A stretch of DNA of 64,000 nucleotides from Parachlamydiales bacterium. GTDB taxonomy: Bacteria > Chlamydiota > Chlamydiia > Chlamydiales > SM23-39. The notes beneath the pieces are model-generated. The model saw only the letters and a program-made list of their open reading frames with translations, searched no databases and had not been told where the DNA came from. Shown piece after piece: positions 16,801-26,288 of the stretch. The translations under genes were made by a program, and so were the position numbers. Position 1 is the stretch's first letter; every line of letters begins with the position of its first letter. The stretch covers positions 186,001-250,000 of the forward strand of contig JAIBBX010000002.1 of the NCBI GenBank assembly GCA_019694475.1, given 5' to 3'.

Positions 16801-17494
16801 AATCGAGGACCTCTCCTTTTCTTACGACCGGATTCAAGTCCTTCACAAAGTGAATTTGCAGATAGCGATTGGCGAATTCATCGGCATCATGGGACCTAAT
16901 GGCGGAGGGAAAACTACTTTGCTCAAGCTCCTTATGGGCTTTCTCACGCCAACTTCCGGAAAGCTGTCTGTTTTAGGAAAAATCGGCTACGTCCCACAGG
17001 TGCAAAAAACCGACCGCGATTTCCCAATCACTGTACATGAACTGATTCTCTTAGGCGCTCTTTCAAAAACTACTTTCTGGGGAACCTATCCTATCGAAGT
17101 GAAAGACAAAGCGATCTGGCTGATGCAAAAATTAGGACTCTATCACCATAGACATAAAGTATTCGGTTCTCTCTCAGGCGGCCTTGCTCAAAGAGCCCTC
17201 CTCGCAAGAGCTCTCCTTTCAGATCCCGATCTGCTTCTCCTTGACGAACCAACAGCCAACATCGACCCTGCATCGACCAAAATCATTTTCGAACTGCTCG
17301 AAGAATTGAGAGGCAAAAAAACCATACTGCTCGTCACGCACGATCTCAAAACGATCATTGAACGGGTTGGCCGCGTGCTTTGCGTGCAAGGGAATGTGAA
17401 TTCATTCCTGCCCAAAGATGTTTGCGAACATTTTGCCCTCGGCCTCTATCATACACCTCTAATGGGAGAAACGGTTTATGTCGGCGCTCCTTGA
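16790..17494 (+). CDS. Metal ABC transporter ATP-binding protein
   Basis: The protein powers the metal importer. It has Walker A GPNGGGKTTL (about residues 36-45), Q-loop VPQVQ, signature LSGGLAQRALLARAL, Walker B LLLLDEPTANID and the H-loop LVTHDL. Its 234 residues are typical of ZnuC/TroB proteins. It overlaps the binding-protein gene by 11 bases and the permease gene by 17, so all three are translated as one operon. Confidence 0.95.
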   Translation: MQIEIEDLSFSYDRIQVLHKVNLQIAIGEFIGIMGPNGGGKTTLLKLLMGFLTPTSGKLSVLGKIGYVPQVQKTDRDFPITVHELILLGALSKTTFWGTYPIEVKDKAIWLMQKLGLYHHRHKVFGSLSGGLAQRALLARALLSDPDLLLLDEPTANIDPASTKIIFELLEELRGKKTILLVTHDLKTIIERVGRVLCVQGNVNSFLPKDVCEHFALGLYHTPLMGETVYVGAP

Positions 17495-18344
17495 AAATCC
17501 ATTCATCCAAATGGCCCTTTGGGCCAGCCTCCTTGCATCTTTTGCAAGCGGCGTCGTCGGCTCTTTCGTGGTCATTAAACGGATCTCCTTCATCGCCGGG
17601 AGCATCGCCCACTCCATTTTAGGAGGAATGGGCCTTTGCCTTTGGCTTCAAAGAGCTCAAGGCTTTAGCGCCTGCGAACCGATTTATGGCGCTTTTGCCA
17701 GCGCGGTTCTTTCCGCACTCTTGCTTGGCTGGGTCCACCTCAACTACCGAGAACGGGAAGACGCCATCATCGCAGCTATCTGGTCCACAGGCATGGCCAT
17801 CGGCATGATTTTCCTCGCCTTAACGCCAGGCAATAATGTCGAGCTGCTCAACTATTTATTTGGCAATATTCTCTTTATCGAAAGCGCCGATCTCATCAGG
17901 CTCGCTATTTTGAACGGTGTCATTTTGGCCGTTGTCGCCTTCTACTATCGCAGATTTTTAGCTCTTTGCTTCGACGACGAACAGGCCCTTTTGCAAGGAG
18001 TTCCCGTAAAACGGCTTTACCTTCTTTTACTCTCTTTAGTTGCCGTTTCAATCGTCCTTCTGATGCAAATCATCGGCATTATTTTAGTGATTGCCCTGCT
18101 CACGATCCCTGCTACATTAGCCAGCCTTTTTACTCACAGGCTTTTCATCATGATGGGATCTGCCGCCGCTTTTTGCGCCCTTTTCAGCGTTTTGGGATTA
18201 AGCGCCTCATTCGCGCTGAACTGGCCGCCCGGAGCGACAATCGCTTTAACAGCAGCGGCAAGCTACCTCATTCTTTTGCCCCTAAGAAAGAAAAAAATTT
18301 CTTTGCAAGGGCAGTCTAGAAGAATCGGATTGACAAAGAGCTAG
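17478..18344 (+). CDS. Metal ABC transporter permease (ABC-3 family)
   Basis: This 288-residue membrane protein of about eight segments belongs to the ABC-3 permease family (ZnuB/TroC). FVVIKRISFIAGSIAHSILGGMG near the N-terminus is the diagnostic family stretch, and LLTIPATLASLFT follows in the C-terminal half. It completes the metal importer and is followed after 48 bases by rplU. Confidence 0.93.
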   Translation: MSALLENPFIQMALWASLLASFASGVVGSFVVIKRISFIAGSIAHSILGGMGLCLWLQRAQGFSACEPIYGAFASAVLSALLLGWVHLNYREREDAIIAAIWSTGMAIGMIFLALTPGNNVELLNYLFGNILFIESADLIRLAILNGVILAVVAFYYRRFLALCFDDEQALLQGVPVKRLYLLLLSLVAVSIVLLMQIIGIILVIALLTIPATLASLFTHRLFIMMGSAAAFCALFSVLGLSASFALNWPPGATIALTAAASYLILLPLRKKKISLQGQSRRIGLTKS

Positions 18345-18392
18345 CATCTCAAGTAATATTCTTGGGAATATTTGAACCCTTTTTGAGGAAAT

Positions 18393-18701
18393 ATGTACGC
18401 GATTATCGAAACAGGCGGAAAACAGTATCGGGTCCAAGAAGGAGATGTCCTCGACGTCGAGCTCCTCCACGCAGACGGCGAAGTGAAATTCGATAAAGTT
18501 CTCATGGTCCATGATGGCCAAAGCCCAAAAATCGGCCTCCCCCATCTGAAAAAATGCTCCGTTCACGCTGAAGTGATTGAAGAAACTAAAGGCCCTAAAG
18601 TGATTGCATTCAAATACAAAAGATGCAAGAACTATCGCCGCACCGTTGGCCACCGCCAAAAATACTCTCGTGTGAAAATTAAGAAAATTGTAGCAGCATA
18701 A
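18393..18701 (+). CDS. rplU: 50S ribosomal protein L21
   Basis: A large-subunit protein of 102 residues that starts [17 protein letters not shown], the L21 signature. It ends in a basic tail ([18 protein letters not shown]) that binds 23S rRNA. It is the first gene of the rplU-rpmA-obgE order, which is nearly universal in bacteria. Confidence 0.97.
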   Translation: MYAIIETGGKQYRVQEGDVLDVELLHADGEVKFDKVLMVHDGQSPKIGLPHLKKCSVHAEVIEETKGPKVIAFKYKRCKNYRRTVGHRQKYSRVKIKKIVAA

Positions 18702-18711
18702 ACGAGGCATC

Positions 18712-18963
18712 ATGGCACATAAGAAAGGACAAGGCTCTACTCGCAACGGACGCGATTCACGGGCACAAAGGCTCGGCATCAAAGCAACAGCCGGCCAATT
18801 CGTCACAGCTGGCAGCATTCTCGTAAGACAATGCGGCACCAAGTGGCATGCATCTAAAAACGTAGGAGTGGCACGCGATTTTTCGCTCTTCGCGCTGATC
18901 GACGGCGTCGTCTCCTTCAGGAAGGGCGTTAAGACGTTTGTCTCCGTCCTGCCGCAAGCGTAA
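18712..18963 (+). CDS. rpmA: 50S ribosomal protein L27
   Basis: 83 residues beginning [20 protein letters not shown]. The protein sits at the peptidyl transferase centre with its N-terminus near the tRNA acceptor ends. The N-terminus begins directly with the mature form, without the extension that firmicutes cleave off. It lies 10 bases after rplU and 10 before obgE. Confidence 0.97.
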   Translation: MAHKKGQGSTRNGRDSRAQRLGIKATAGQFVTAGSILVRQCGTKWHASKNVGVARDFSLFALIDGVVSFRKGVKTFVSVLPQA

Positions 18964-18973
18964 GTAGAATCCC

Positions 18974-19975
18974 ATGTTCGTCGATACAGTCACATTGAGT
19001 TTATCGGCGGGCAAGGGCGGAAACGGCGTCATCGCCTGGCGCCGTGAAAAATACATTCCAAAAGGGGGCCCTGCCGGCGGCGACGGCGGCAACGGCGGCT
19101 CCGTCATTATTCAAGCAGACCCTGAAGTCCATTCCCTAGAAGACTATCGCAATCGGCGCATCCTCAAAGCTCAAAGCGGAATGCCAGGCGGTTCCAACAA
19201 CTGCAAAGGCAAAAACGGACAAGATCTCATTTTGAAAGTTCCTATGGGAACTTTGGTCAAAAAAGGAGGAGAATTCCTTTTTGATTTTGTCGAAGCTGGT
19301 CAAACATGGAAAATTTGCCAAGGCGGCAAAGGCGGCAAAGGCAACACCCGCTTTAAAACAGCGACCCATCAGGCTCCTTTCGTCTGTACCGAGGGAACTC
19401 CAGGCGAAGAGACCGAAGTGGACCTTGAGCTCAAATTGATCGCAGACGTAGGCTTCGTCGGCATGCCGAATGCAGGCAAGTCCACTCTCATTTCCGAGCT
19501 AGCACATATCCAAGTCAAAATCGCGCCTTATCCATTCACCACATTGCGACCGAACTTAGGCATTGTTGAATTCGATGATTTCAAACGCATTTTGATCGCC
19601 GACATTCCTGGCATCATTGAAAATGCGCATGAGAACCGAGGCCTTGGCTTTGCGTTCTTAAGACACATTGAAAGAACTTCTTCTCTCGTATTTCTCATTG
19701 AAATGGCTCCATACCAAGACCGCGATCCATTTGAAGAGTTCCTCATGCTGCGGCGCGAACTCGAAGCGTACAATCCAGAAATGCTCCAAAAACCATTCCT
19801 CGTCGCCCTCAATAAAATCGATCAGGAAGGAGCAAGAGAACTTGCCGACAGCTTTAAAGCGCGTTATCCATTCGACCCATCCAACCTCTTTGAGATCTCC
19901 GCTCTAGAGGGTATAAATCTTGATGCATTAAAAGAGGCTCTCCGCAACAATTGTGCGGTATGCTGCGCAAGTTAA
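18974..19975 (+). CDS. obgE: Ribosome-associated GTPase Obg/CgtA
   Basis: Essential GTPase linked to 50S assembly. The N-terminal glycine-rich Obg fold (GKGGNGVIAWRREKYIPKGG, GGKGGKGN) is followed by the G domain with G1 GFVGMPNAGKSTL, G3 DIPGIIE, G4 NKID and G5 EISA. The 333 residues lack the C-terminal OCT domain found in some Obg proteins. The stop overlaps the next gene. Confidence 0.96.
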   Translation: MFVDTVTLSLSAGKGGNGVIAWRREKYIPKGGPAGGDGGNGGSVIIQADPEVHSLEDYRNRRILKAQSGMPGGSNNCKGKNGQDLILKVPMGTLVKKGGEFLFDFVEAGQTWKICQGGKGGKGNTRFKTATHQAPFVCTEGTPGEETEVDLELKLIADVGFVGMPNAGKSTLISELAHIQVKIAPYPFTTLRPNLGIVEFDDFKRILIADIPGIIENAHENRGLGFAFLRHIERTSSLVFLIEMAPYQDRDPFEEFLMLRRELEAYNPEMLQKPFLVALNKIDQEGARELADSFKARYPFDPSNLFEISALEGINLDALKEALRNNCAVCCAS

Positions 19976-20340
19976 TCTTTTTATTCGTCCTTCCCTTTAC
20001 ACTTCTCCGCGCGCAAAGCAATATCCCCGATGATCAGCTTCTTGTTGTATTCGGTTCTAGCGGTTATGTGATTTACAAAGTGCTCGATTTCGCTAACGAT
20101 CATGGCTATCGCTACATCAAAATCCTCTCTTATGAATTCAATGCCTTCGAGCATACTATTTCAGGAGTATGCAAGGGCGATCCAAGCCATGGCGGCCGTT
20201 ATTTCGAACTGAAAGACGACAACATCTCGATCAAATTCCTCTGTTTTGAGGAAAAGCCGGAAGATATCTACATCATAGATCTTGAGAAATATCAATCGCT
20301 TCTCGACGACGTCCGCGCGGCCGAAGACGACAATTGGTAG
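19960..20340 (+). CDS. Hypothetical exported protein downstream of obgE
   Basis: The 126-residue frame starts MLRKLIFLFVLPFTLLRA, a clear signal peptide, so the product is likely periplasmic or outer-membrane-associated. The rest is rich in Asp, Glu and Tyr. I recognise no family. It overlaps obgE by 16 bases and is probably co-transcribed. Its last 68 bases are antisense to the end of the convergent GIY-YIG gene. Confidence 0.68.
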   Translation: MLRKLIFLFVLPFTLLRAQSNIPDDQLLVVFGSSGYVIYKVLDFANDHGYRYIKILSYEFNAFEHTISGVCKGDPSHGGRYFELKDDNISIKFLCFEEKPEDIYIIDLEKYQSLLDDVRAAEDDNW

Positions 20341-20587
20341 ACTCGATCAATTCTAGTTTTTCTTTGCGGCTCATTTTCTTGATTTCGATTTCCCGCTTTG
20401 TGGCCTTGGAACGGTTCGGATGCGACTCTCGATAAAGAACTTTTTCAGGACCTGAAAATCGGAAAAATCGGGCCCCTTTTTTCCCGTTTTGATGATCTTT
20501 AAGCCTACGATCTAAATCAGTTGTGATCCCGGTATAGAGCTTTTTTGACTTAGCTTGGATGATGTAGAGTTCCCATTTTACCTTCAT
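20273..20587 (-). CDS. GIY-YIG nuclease-like protein (UPF0213 type)
   Basis: A single GIY-YIG domain: the GIY equivalent is YIIQAKSKKLYTGITT (residues 8-23), followed by DLDRRLKDH and HPNRSKATKREIEIK, as in the short YhbQ-type proteins, which nick DNA in some cases. A basic C-terminal extension of about 25 residues overlaps the convergent gene. The ATG at 20587 is preceded by TTCTTAT in an AT-rich stretch, without a clear ribosome-binding site. Confidence 0.85.
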   Translation of the reverse strand: MKVKWELYIIQAKSKKLYTGITTDLDRRLKDHQNGKKGARFFRFSGPEKVLYRESHPNRSKATKREIEIKKMSRKEKLELIESTNCRLRPRGRRREAIDISQDL

Positions 20588-20649
20588 AAGAAGATATATA
20601 ACATTTATTTCTCAGCCAAATCAATGTTCATTTTTGATATACTCTATTT

Positions 20650-21345
20650 ATGAAATTCAAATTAACCCGCCAAGAAATTAGCCAAGAATTAAACAGCTTA
20701 GCTGCCAAGATAATTAACAGAAAAAAGATCCGCGTTCCAAAAGCGACAAGAAATAAATTAGCTGGTGTCGCTGCGATCGGGAAAAAGATTCAGAAAACGG
20801 GCCTCCCCAAATATCTCGTGCGCAAAAAGCTAAAGGGAAAACTGGGCTACGGAATTTTCTTGCGCGCAAATGCTAAGCCAATCATGAAGGGAGAAGTCAT
20901 CGCTCCTTATTCAGGGCAAGTAATGCTTGTTCCGCAAAACAACGATGGTGATTCGGATTACATTTTCTCTCTGATTTCCGATCTGCGCCTTACCAAAAAA
21001 GAGCAAAAAGCTTTCGATCCGAAGAGCCGCTATCACCCTCGCCGTCTCTATTCAATCGATCTAGATGCTGAAAAAAAAGGGAATTTCACCCGTTTTATCA
21101 ACCATTCTGAAAAACCGAATGTGGAAGCCCATTTGCTTCGCATTCCGGCCAATTCCCTAGGTTTAAAGCCCTCCGCTTTCGAAATCATTTATATCGCAAA
21201 CAAAACGATCCGGCCAGGCGAACAGCTTCTCGTCTGTTATGAAGGAGAAGACAAAAGCTATTGGGGAGCGCAAAAGATTAAGCCTTTTCCGATGACGCCG
21301 CAAACATTTCAGCTCGATTCTAAAGGCCGTTTTTTATTGAGATAG
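20650..21345 (+). CDS. SET-domain protein (possible lysine methyltransferase effector)
   Basis: A SET domain covers roughly residues 60-210: KLGYGIFLRANAKP, then GNFTRFINHSEKPNVEAH (the NHS..PN substrate/SAM motif) and RPGEQLLVCYEGED (the motif with the catalytic Tyr). The N-terminal 60 residues are very basic (KKIRVPKATRNK, GKKIQKTG). SET proteins of chlamydiae can be secreted and methylate histones, as shown for NUE of C. trachomatis; a host target here is inference. A TATACT lies 7 bases before the ATG. The 3' end overlaps the convergent transporter by 12 bases. A second SET protein lies at 59996. Confidence 0.85.
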   Translation: MKFKLTRQEISQELNSLAAKIINRKKIRVPKATRNKLAGVAAIGKKIQKTGLPKYLVRKKLKGKLGYGIFLRANAKPIMKGEVIAPYSGQVMLVPQNNDGDSDYIFSLISDLRLTKKEQKAFDPKSRYHPRRLYSIDLDAEKKGNFTRFINHSEKPNVEAHLLRIPANSLGLKPSAFEIIYIANKTIRPGEQLLVCYEGEDKSYWGAQKIKPFPMTPQTFQLDSKGRFLLR

Positions 21346-22197
21346 GTGTTTAGGAGGTGCGCGGTCGAAAAGGGCGATCATCGCTCCCGCAACGATGAGT
21401 AATGCGCCTACTAAAACCCAAATATCGGGAACTTCGCCAAAAACCCACCAGCCAAGAAGACCTCCAATTACAACCGCCAGATAATTGATGCTGCTCACTT
21501 TGGTCGCGGGGACCATCGCGCAAGCCTTCGTAAACGTGTACTGATATCCAAGCGCCATCACGCCCGCGAAAAGCACATCGGTCCACTGCGATGCCGACTG
21601 AATGGGTTCGTAATCAAACCATATTGGAAAGAAGCTCACCGCAGCTCCTATGAAAAAATAATAAGAGAGAATCGTTTCGGTTTTTTCGGTTTTGGCAAGG
21701 CTGCGCACATTGAAAATCGCAACCGCCCGGAAAAATCCCGAGAGAAGAGCTAATAGGCTGCCAATCACAAGAAATTCGCTAGTCGCCGGACGTAAAATAA
21801 CTAAGACGCCTAGGAATCCAAGGCCAGCCGCGAAAAACCGTCTTTTCGAAACCAAGATTTTACTCCAGACCAGATACATAAGCGGCAGAAAAAGCGGAGC
21901 CGTGCTAGCCAGTGTAATCGCATTGACAAGAGGCAATGAATGCAAGGCATAGTAAAAGGCATAGAGATTGGCGATCCCTGCAAAGCTGCGAGTTAGATTT
22001 TTTGGAACCTCTTTCCAAGAGAGTTTTAGCTTTTGGGTTCGAATTACCCAGAGAAAAATAGGAACACCTAAAGCAAAGCGGGCAAAGACCAAAACGCCAA
22101 CTGTTGCAGACGAGCCCAATTTGACGAAAAGAGACATGCCTGAACTGAAAAGGACGGCTAAAAGCGCGTAATAAAATCCTTTATGTTCAATGTGCAC
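21334..22197 (-). CDS. EamA/DMT-superfamily transporter
   Basis: 287 residues with about ten hydrophobic segments and two EamA repeats. The N-terminal half has MSLFVKLGSSATVGVLVFARF; the second half ends with GGLLGWWVFGEVPDIWVLVGALLI, the typical repeat end. It probably exports or exchanges a small metabolite of unknown identity. It is distinct from the copy at 11338. It lies 10 bases downstream of the TpsB-like gene on the same strand and may share its transcript. Confidence 0.83.
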   Translation of the reverse strand: MHIEHKGFYYALLAVLFSSGMSLFVKLGSSATVGVLVFARFALGVPIFLWVIRTQKLKLSWKEVPKNLTRSFAGIANLYAFYYALHSLPLVNAITLASTAPLFLPLMYLVWSKILVSKRRFFAAGLGFLGVLVILRPATSEFLVIGSLLALLSGFFRAVAIFNVRSLAKTEKTETILSYYFFIGAAVSFFPIWFDYEPIQSASQWTDVLFAGVMALGYQYTFTKACAMVPATKVSSINYLAVVIGGLLGWWVFGEVPDIWVLVGALLIVAGAMIALFDRAPPKHLSQ

Positions 22198-22207
22198 TAA
22201 AGAGATC

Positions 22208-23863
22208 CTAATAACTCAAGATCATGCCAAAATTATAGCGCGAGTGAGAGGGATTCTCAAACCCATGATGCCAAAGCTGAAACCCATAATCGAATCGAGC
22301 GGTAAAATAGCGATCGATTTGCCAACGGGCGCCAGGACCAATCGATCCTAGACTTTTCACCATCGTTTCTCCCGCTGGGGTTAGATGATCAGCTCCCACC
22401 GCGCAATCAAAAAACCCGAGGAAATAAAATTCATCCCACTTTTTGCACCAGCCGAAAGCCTTTGCAAAACTCCAATGAGGCGTCTCATAGGCGAAATTTC
22501 CAATCAGCGCATTGTCCAAATTGAGGATTCTCTCCTCAAAACCGCGTACAGCATTATAACCGGTCAAAGTCGCCTGCTCGCTGGGAAGCAGGTTCGCAGT
22601 AGAAGCTTGGCCTGTCAAATCATAAGACCACCAGCCATACTTGAATTTTTTACCGAGCGAATGGGCAACCTTCAAATAGGCATACGTGTTATTGGCATCA
22701 AATCGAAGCTGCTTATAAAACTTCGATTTATCGCCATGCGTAATGTCTCCCGGGCTGCCATAAAGTTCGGCTGTTAGAGAAATGCGCAAGTCGTTTTTCC
22801 GGTAGCCAAGCTCATACCCAATCATGAATTGGTTGATATCGGCATAGGCAGAAAAGATTTTGTCGCCATTGAAAAGCAGATCGTTGTTGCTCTCTTTGAA
22901 GTCGTAACCAACCACAAATGTCTGCATCAGGCTTGTGCCAGAGAAAAATGGGAAACGGTAGCGGGTATCCACCTGCCAGCTGATACCTCGATTTTTCATG
23001 CCAGGGCGATCGGTATGCGGCTCGACAGAAGCATAACCGCCCCAAAGAACCCAAACATGGCGCCAAGGCAATGGAAGCCTTGCACTCGCGGTATGCGAAT
23101 AATACAGATTCCAGTTCGGCGCAAAGGTAAATTGGTAAGAAATTTGGCCATCTTTTAGGACTGACTTACCGAAATTGAATCCAAAAAAGAGCCGGTTGCG
23201 GTTCGTCGAAATAGTTCCGGTGTTGTCGCCTCCCGCATAGACCCGATAAGGCCAGCGGTCGACCGTGACAAGCTCAATATCGACAAGATTGGGTTTTGCG
23301 CCCGGTTTGTAAATTGCATCGGTTCTTCGAAATGGGTTGAGGTTGAGCCAAGCCACATCTTCAAAGATCGTTTGACCATCGATTGGATCGCCAGGATTGA
23401 TCCGCATAGCCGAGGAAAACCAACGGCTCGGGAAGTAGCAATTGCCTTGCACATAAACTTGGCCAAGTCTCGCCTCTTCAACAACTATTTGAAGAACGCC
23501 ATTGCAGATATCTTGTCTTGGAACCGTTATAACGACGAGAGGCTGATTGATCGAGCGGTAGAAATCGGCGATTTCATTTTTGAGATTCCAAATGACTCTT
23601 TGCGTTAGAGGCCTTCCAATGTATTTCTCTTGCAAGCTTTTCAGAAATTCAGGATTTCTCTGCAATAGAACAACGCCTCGAGCTTCTACACAATAGAGAT
23701 CATCTGGACAGTTTTTCCGGACATCGTCCCATGAGTTCAAAAATAAAAGACCATTCAAGCAATCGACCATTACTTCGTCGCTGGATTGCGTCATATCGCG
23801 CTGCACATCGACGCCTAACATCGGGCCCATGAGAAGCAAAGAGGCAAGTAAATATCGTTTCAT
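22208..23863 (-). CDS. TpsB-like outer-membrane transporter (ShlB/FhaC type)
   Basis: 551 residues with a signal peptide (MKRYLLASLLLMGPMLGVDV), one or two POTRA-like domains (about residues 60-200) and a C-terminal beta-barrel. Hallmarks are VDIELVTVDRWPYRVYAGGDNTG and GYNAVRGFEER near the barrel end, which match the VRGY motif of TpsB/BamA-type proteins. Such transporters export a partner exoprotein; no TpsA-like gene is adjacent. The start at 23863 forms an ATGA overlap with the upstream gene. A paralogue lies at 55867-57672. Confidence 0.85.
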   Translation of the reverse strand: MKRYLLASLLLMGPMLGVDVQRDMTQSSDEVMVDCLNGLLFLNSWDDVRKNCPDDLYCVEARGVVLLQRNPEFLKSLQEKYIGRPLTQRVIWNLKNEIADFYRSINQPLVVITVPRQDICNGVLQIVVEEARLGQVYVQGNCYFPSRWFSSAMRINPGDPIDGQTIFEDVAWLNLNPFRRTDAIYKPGAKPNLVDIELVTVDRWPYRVYAGGDNTGTISTNRNRLFFGFNFGKSVLKDGQISYQFTFAPNWNLYYSHTASARLPLPWRHVWVLWGGYASVEPHTDRPGMKNRGISWQVDTRYRFPFFSGTSLMQTFVVGYDFKESNNDLLFNGDKIFSAYADINQFMIGYELGYRKNDLRISLTAELYGSPGDITHGDKSKFYKQLRFDANNTYAYLKVAHSLGKKFKYGWWSYDLTGQASTANLLPSEQATLTGYNAVRGFEERILNLDNALIGNFAYETPHWSFAKAFGWCKKWDEFYFLGFFDCAVGADHLTPAGETMVKSLGSIGPGARWQIDRYFTARFDYGFQLWHHGFENPSHSRYNFGMILSY

Positions 23864-24225
23864 TCGCCCAACCATTCCAATTGATCGTTCACGTCAGGAG
23901 TTCTCCAGAAAACGCCTTCTTCAAATTCCTGATATTCATCGGAAATTCGGATCGTTTCTCCAGACATTGTGGAGAACAAGAAGTAATCTCTCGATTCAGC
24001 AATCGCGAATCGGGACTGAATCGTTTTTTCTCTTTTTTGATGCTCCATCATTTTCATGGCGGCATCTTGAAATGCTTTGTAATCAATCAAAATCGAGAAT
24101 TCTTGTTCCCAGAGCCTTTCCGGAATCACTGTTCTCAATTGCTGTAAAGAATACAGAGTGTCTTCGGTTAACAAACTCTGAGCGAAAACTTGCCCTGCAA
24201 AGAGAGCGAAAAGTAAAACTTTCAT
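23860..24225 (-). CDS. Small exported hypothetical protein upstream of the TpsB-like gene
   Basis: 121 residues starting MKVLLFALFAGQVFAQS, a clean signal peptide with an Ala-X-Ala-like cleavage site. The mature part is about 105 residues, acidic and rich in Glu, Phe and Tyr, and I recognise no family. The stop overlaps the TpsB start as ATGA, so the two are translationally coupled. A role as periplasmic partner of the transporter is inference. Confidence 0.72.
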   Translation of the reverse strand: MKVLLFALFAGQVFAQSLLTEDTLYSLQQLRTVIPERLWEQEFSILIDYKAFQDAAMKMMEHQKREKTIQSRFAIAESRDYFLFSTMSGETIRISDEYQEFEEGVFWRTPDVNDQLEWLGE

Positions 24226-24326
24226 GTGACATTGTGATACACGAATTTTCTTTATTGAACAAGGATTTGCTTGGCTTTTCTCGCATCTTCATGCTAAATT
24301 CGCTTCATTTAATCGGAGTTTTGGTC

Positions 24327-25679
24327 ATGAAAAAAGCGTCCCTTTTGATTCTCATCGCGTTATTCGCTGTTCTTTCTTCCATTTGGTGGATTGAGACCAA
24401 CTCTTTGAAAAAAGAGATTTCTTCTCAGATTGATTGCGATGCAATCTCTAGGAAAGGATTTCCGTTTTCTCCCAAAATACGATGCGAGAACCTCCGCTCT
24501 AAAGATGGCAAAATTCAACATGAAGGCTGGGCATCTATTGGCGTCGCCCTTTTAGGCAATCAAGCATGGGTTGACCTATCTGGCACAATCACCTTAGATC
24601 AAAAGCTCGCAATTTCAGGGGAAATGACCCTCGAAAATATCCCTTTTGACGATTTGGAAAACAGCCTTTTGAAAAATCTTTCATTTCAGGCGCGCGATTT
24701 CACAATCTCCCTTGAAGATTCTCCTGCGCTCGAAGCAGAAAAACTAAGCATTCAATTTTCAGATAATTCTAAATTCAGCTTAGATATTCAAAAGAGTCGT
24801 TTATCGAGTTTCTTCTCACAACTTTTCCCTGAAAATAAAACGGACGTGCATCTGGTTGGCACTTGGACGCTTGGCGAAAAACTCTACCCATTTTCTTTCG
24901 AACTTGAGCATTCGAGCGCTGATTGCTATTCTTCTGGAAATGGAAAAGCAAAAGTTCTCATCAATCTCAGTCAAGATCAATTCTATGACGTATCTGCACA
25001 ACTGACCAATGAACAAACGGTTCACAAAGAATATACGCTCCCCGAAAAAGAACTGTTTATGAGCGCGGCAGCCCCTGTTTTAGACCAATATCCTCTGATC
25101 CATAAAATCTGCAATGATCATTGGGATCAGCTTCAAACCCTCATTCCGAGTTTTCTTGGAAAAACAAATGGCGAATTGGCAATCAAACTCGCATTTCCAT
25201 CTCCAGAAACTCAAATTTCCGAACCTTGGAAAATCATCTTCGATAAACTGTCCGTTCAAAATGAATGCTATGGCTTTGAACTCAAAGGCGCAATCTCGAA
25301 CGAACTAAAATATGCGTTTGATCTCTCACTAAAAAATTATCAACCGATGATTCAAAATCTCGCTGGTTATTACAACCGGTGGCAGAAACTGCTCTCAGCT
25401 CCAGACCTTCTCGGGCCTACTCTTTTTCCCGCAAATGAAAAAATGGCAGCCCATCTGGTTTCTTTCCTCAAGCAAGTTTCTGATCAGCATACTGAAAACG
25501 ATCTGACTCTTTCAATCCAAGGATCCGAATCCGTTCCTTTCGCACTCGGCAACCAGACTCCAGAAAGCCTTGCGCAAGCCGTGCAGAAGCTGACAAACGA
25601 TTGTCTTGCAGAAATTGAATTAGAACTGAAAGTAGACCCAGCCTCCAAAGACGTGCTGGTGAGTCCAGGTGCCGGCTGA
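24327..25679 (+). CDS. Hypothetical membrane-anchored protein, 450 residues
   Basis: The ATG at 24327 is preferred: it has GGAG eight bases upstream and begins with a signal-anchor (KKASLLILIALFAVLSSIWW). The open frame extends 5' to 23829, but that part is antisense to other genes. The rest is strand-rich with few Cys and no recognised catalytic motif; SRKGFPFSPKIRCENLRS near the N-terminus recalls periplasmic AsmA/DUF-type proteins only loosely. The last 60 bases overlap the convergent DUF2490 gene. Confidence 0.62.
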   Translation: MKKASLLILIALFAVLSSIWWIETNSLKKEISSQIDCDAISRKGFPFSPKIRCENLRSKDGKIQHEGWASIGVALLGNQAWVDLSGTITLDQKLAISGEMTLENIPFDDLENSLLKNLSFQARDFTISLEDSPALEAEKLSIQFSDNSKFSLDIQKSRLSSFFSQLFPENKTDVHLVGTWTLGEKLYPFSFELEHSSADCYSSGNGKAKVLINLSQDQFYDVSAQLTNEQTVHKEYTLPEKELFMSAAAPVLDQYPLIHKICNDHWDQLQTLIPSFLGKTNGELAIKLAFPSPETQISEPWKIIFDKLSVQNECYGFELKGAISNELKYAFDLSLKNYQPMIQNLAGYYNRWQKLLSAPDLLGPTLFPANEKMAAHLVSFLKQVSDQHTENDLTLSIQGSESVPFALGNQTPESLAQAVQKLTNDCLAEIELELKVDPASKDVLVSPGAG

Positions 25680-26237
25680 CTTTAAAAATCGGAGCATATA
25701 GTACAAATCGATATTGGACCGTCCAAAAAGGGGTACATTCACTCCCCCGATTGTACGGTTCTGATTGAACCCGTCGTGAGACATTACGAATACTTCCTCA
25801 GAAAAAAATGGACGGACTTGCCAGTAGTCTAAATTGAACCGCAGGCGTCCCCGGTATTGCCAAATATTGTTCCGCGCTTCTCGGATCACATAGGAAATGC
25901 GGTTGCGGAATTGGACAAAATTGCCCGCGTGGAAATAGATTTCTGCAAGAGGCTCATACTCGAGCCTCCATTTGTTCAACTGCAAATTCCAAGCTTGCCT
26001 AAAACCTGGAGCGAAATCGATTCTGTCTGTAAGAGCGAATCTAGAAGTACCCTGCACATAAACGTAAAAAAGTTTTGAAATGTTATCCCCAATACGCCAC
26101 TCATTGGAAAGATACAAAGTGCAGCGAGGGTGAATCTGTTTCACGAAAGAGTCCGTAAGCCATAGCTGCACATCGTTATTTTGATTGACAGAGGCCCATA
26201 TCGGGATAGCGAAAAAGAGGAAAATCCACCGGCACAT
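25620..26237 (-). CDS. DUF2490-like outer-membrane beta-barrel protein
   Basis: 205 residues with a signal peptide (MCRWIFLFFAIPIWA). The protein follows the DUF2490 pattern: DVQLWLTDSF near the start, then alternating strands such as FYVYVQGTSRF, WRLEYEPLAEIYF and FRNRISYVIREA, ending in ...HVFGGWVYFQF with a terminal Phe as in outer-membrane barrels. Function is unknown in the family. The ATG at 26237 is preferred over a TTG at 26246. It overlaps the convergent membrane-anchored gene by 60 bases. Confidence 0.75.
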   Translation of the reverse strand: MCRWIFLFFAIPIWASVNQNNDVQLWLTDSFVKQIHPRCTLYLSNEWRIGDNISKLFYVYVQGTSRFALTDRIDFAPGFRQAWNLQLNKWRLEYEPLAEIYFHAGNFVQFRNRISYVIREARNNIWQYRGRLRFNLDYWQVRPFFSEEVFVMSHDGFNQNRTIGGVNVPLFGRSNIDLYYMLRFLKSAGTWTHQHVFGGWVYFQF

Positions 26238-26288
26238 GCCTGACAAATACCATTATCCCCCTATTTTTGCCCAGACACAACAATATGC

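Noticed and set aside
23829..24326. 5' extension of the 450-residue membrane-anchored protein
   Set aside because: It lies antisense to the small exported gene and the start of the TpsB gene; a good start with signal-anchor is at 24327.
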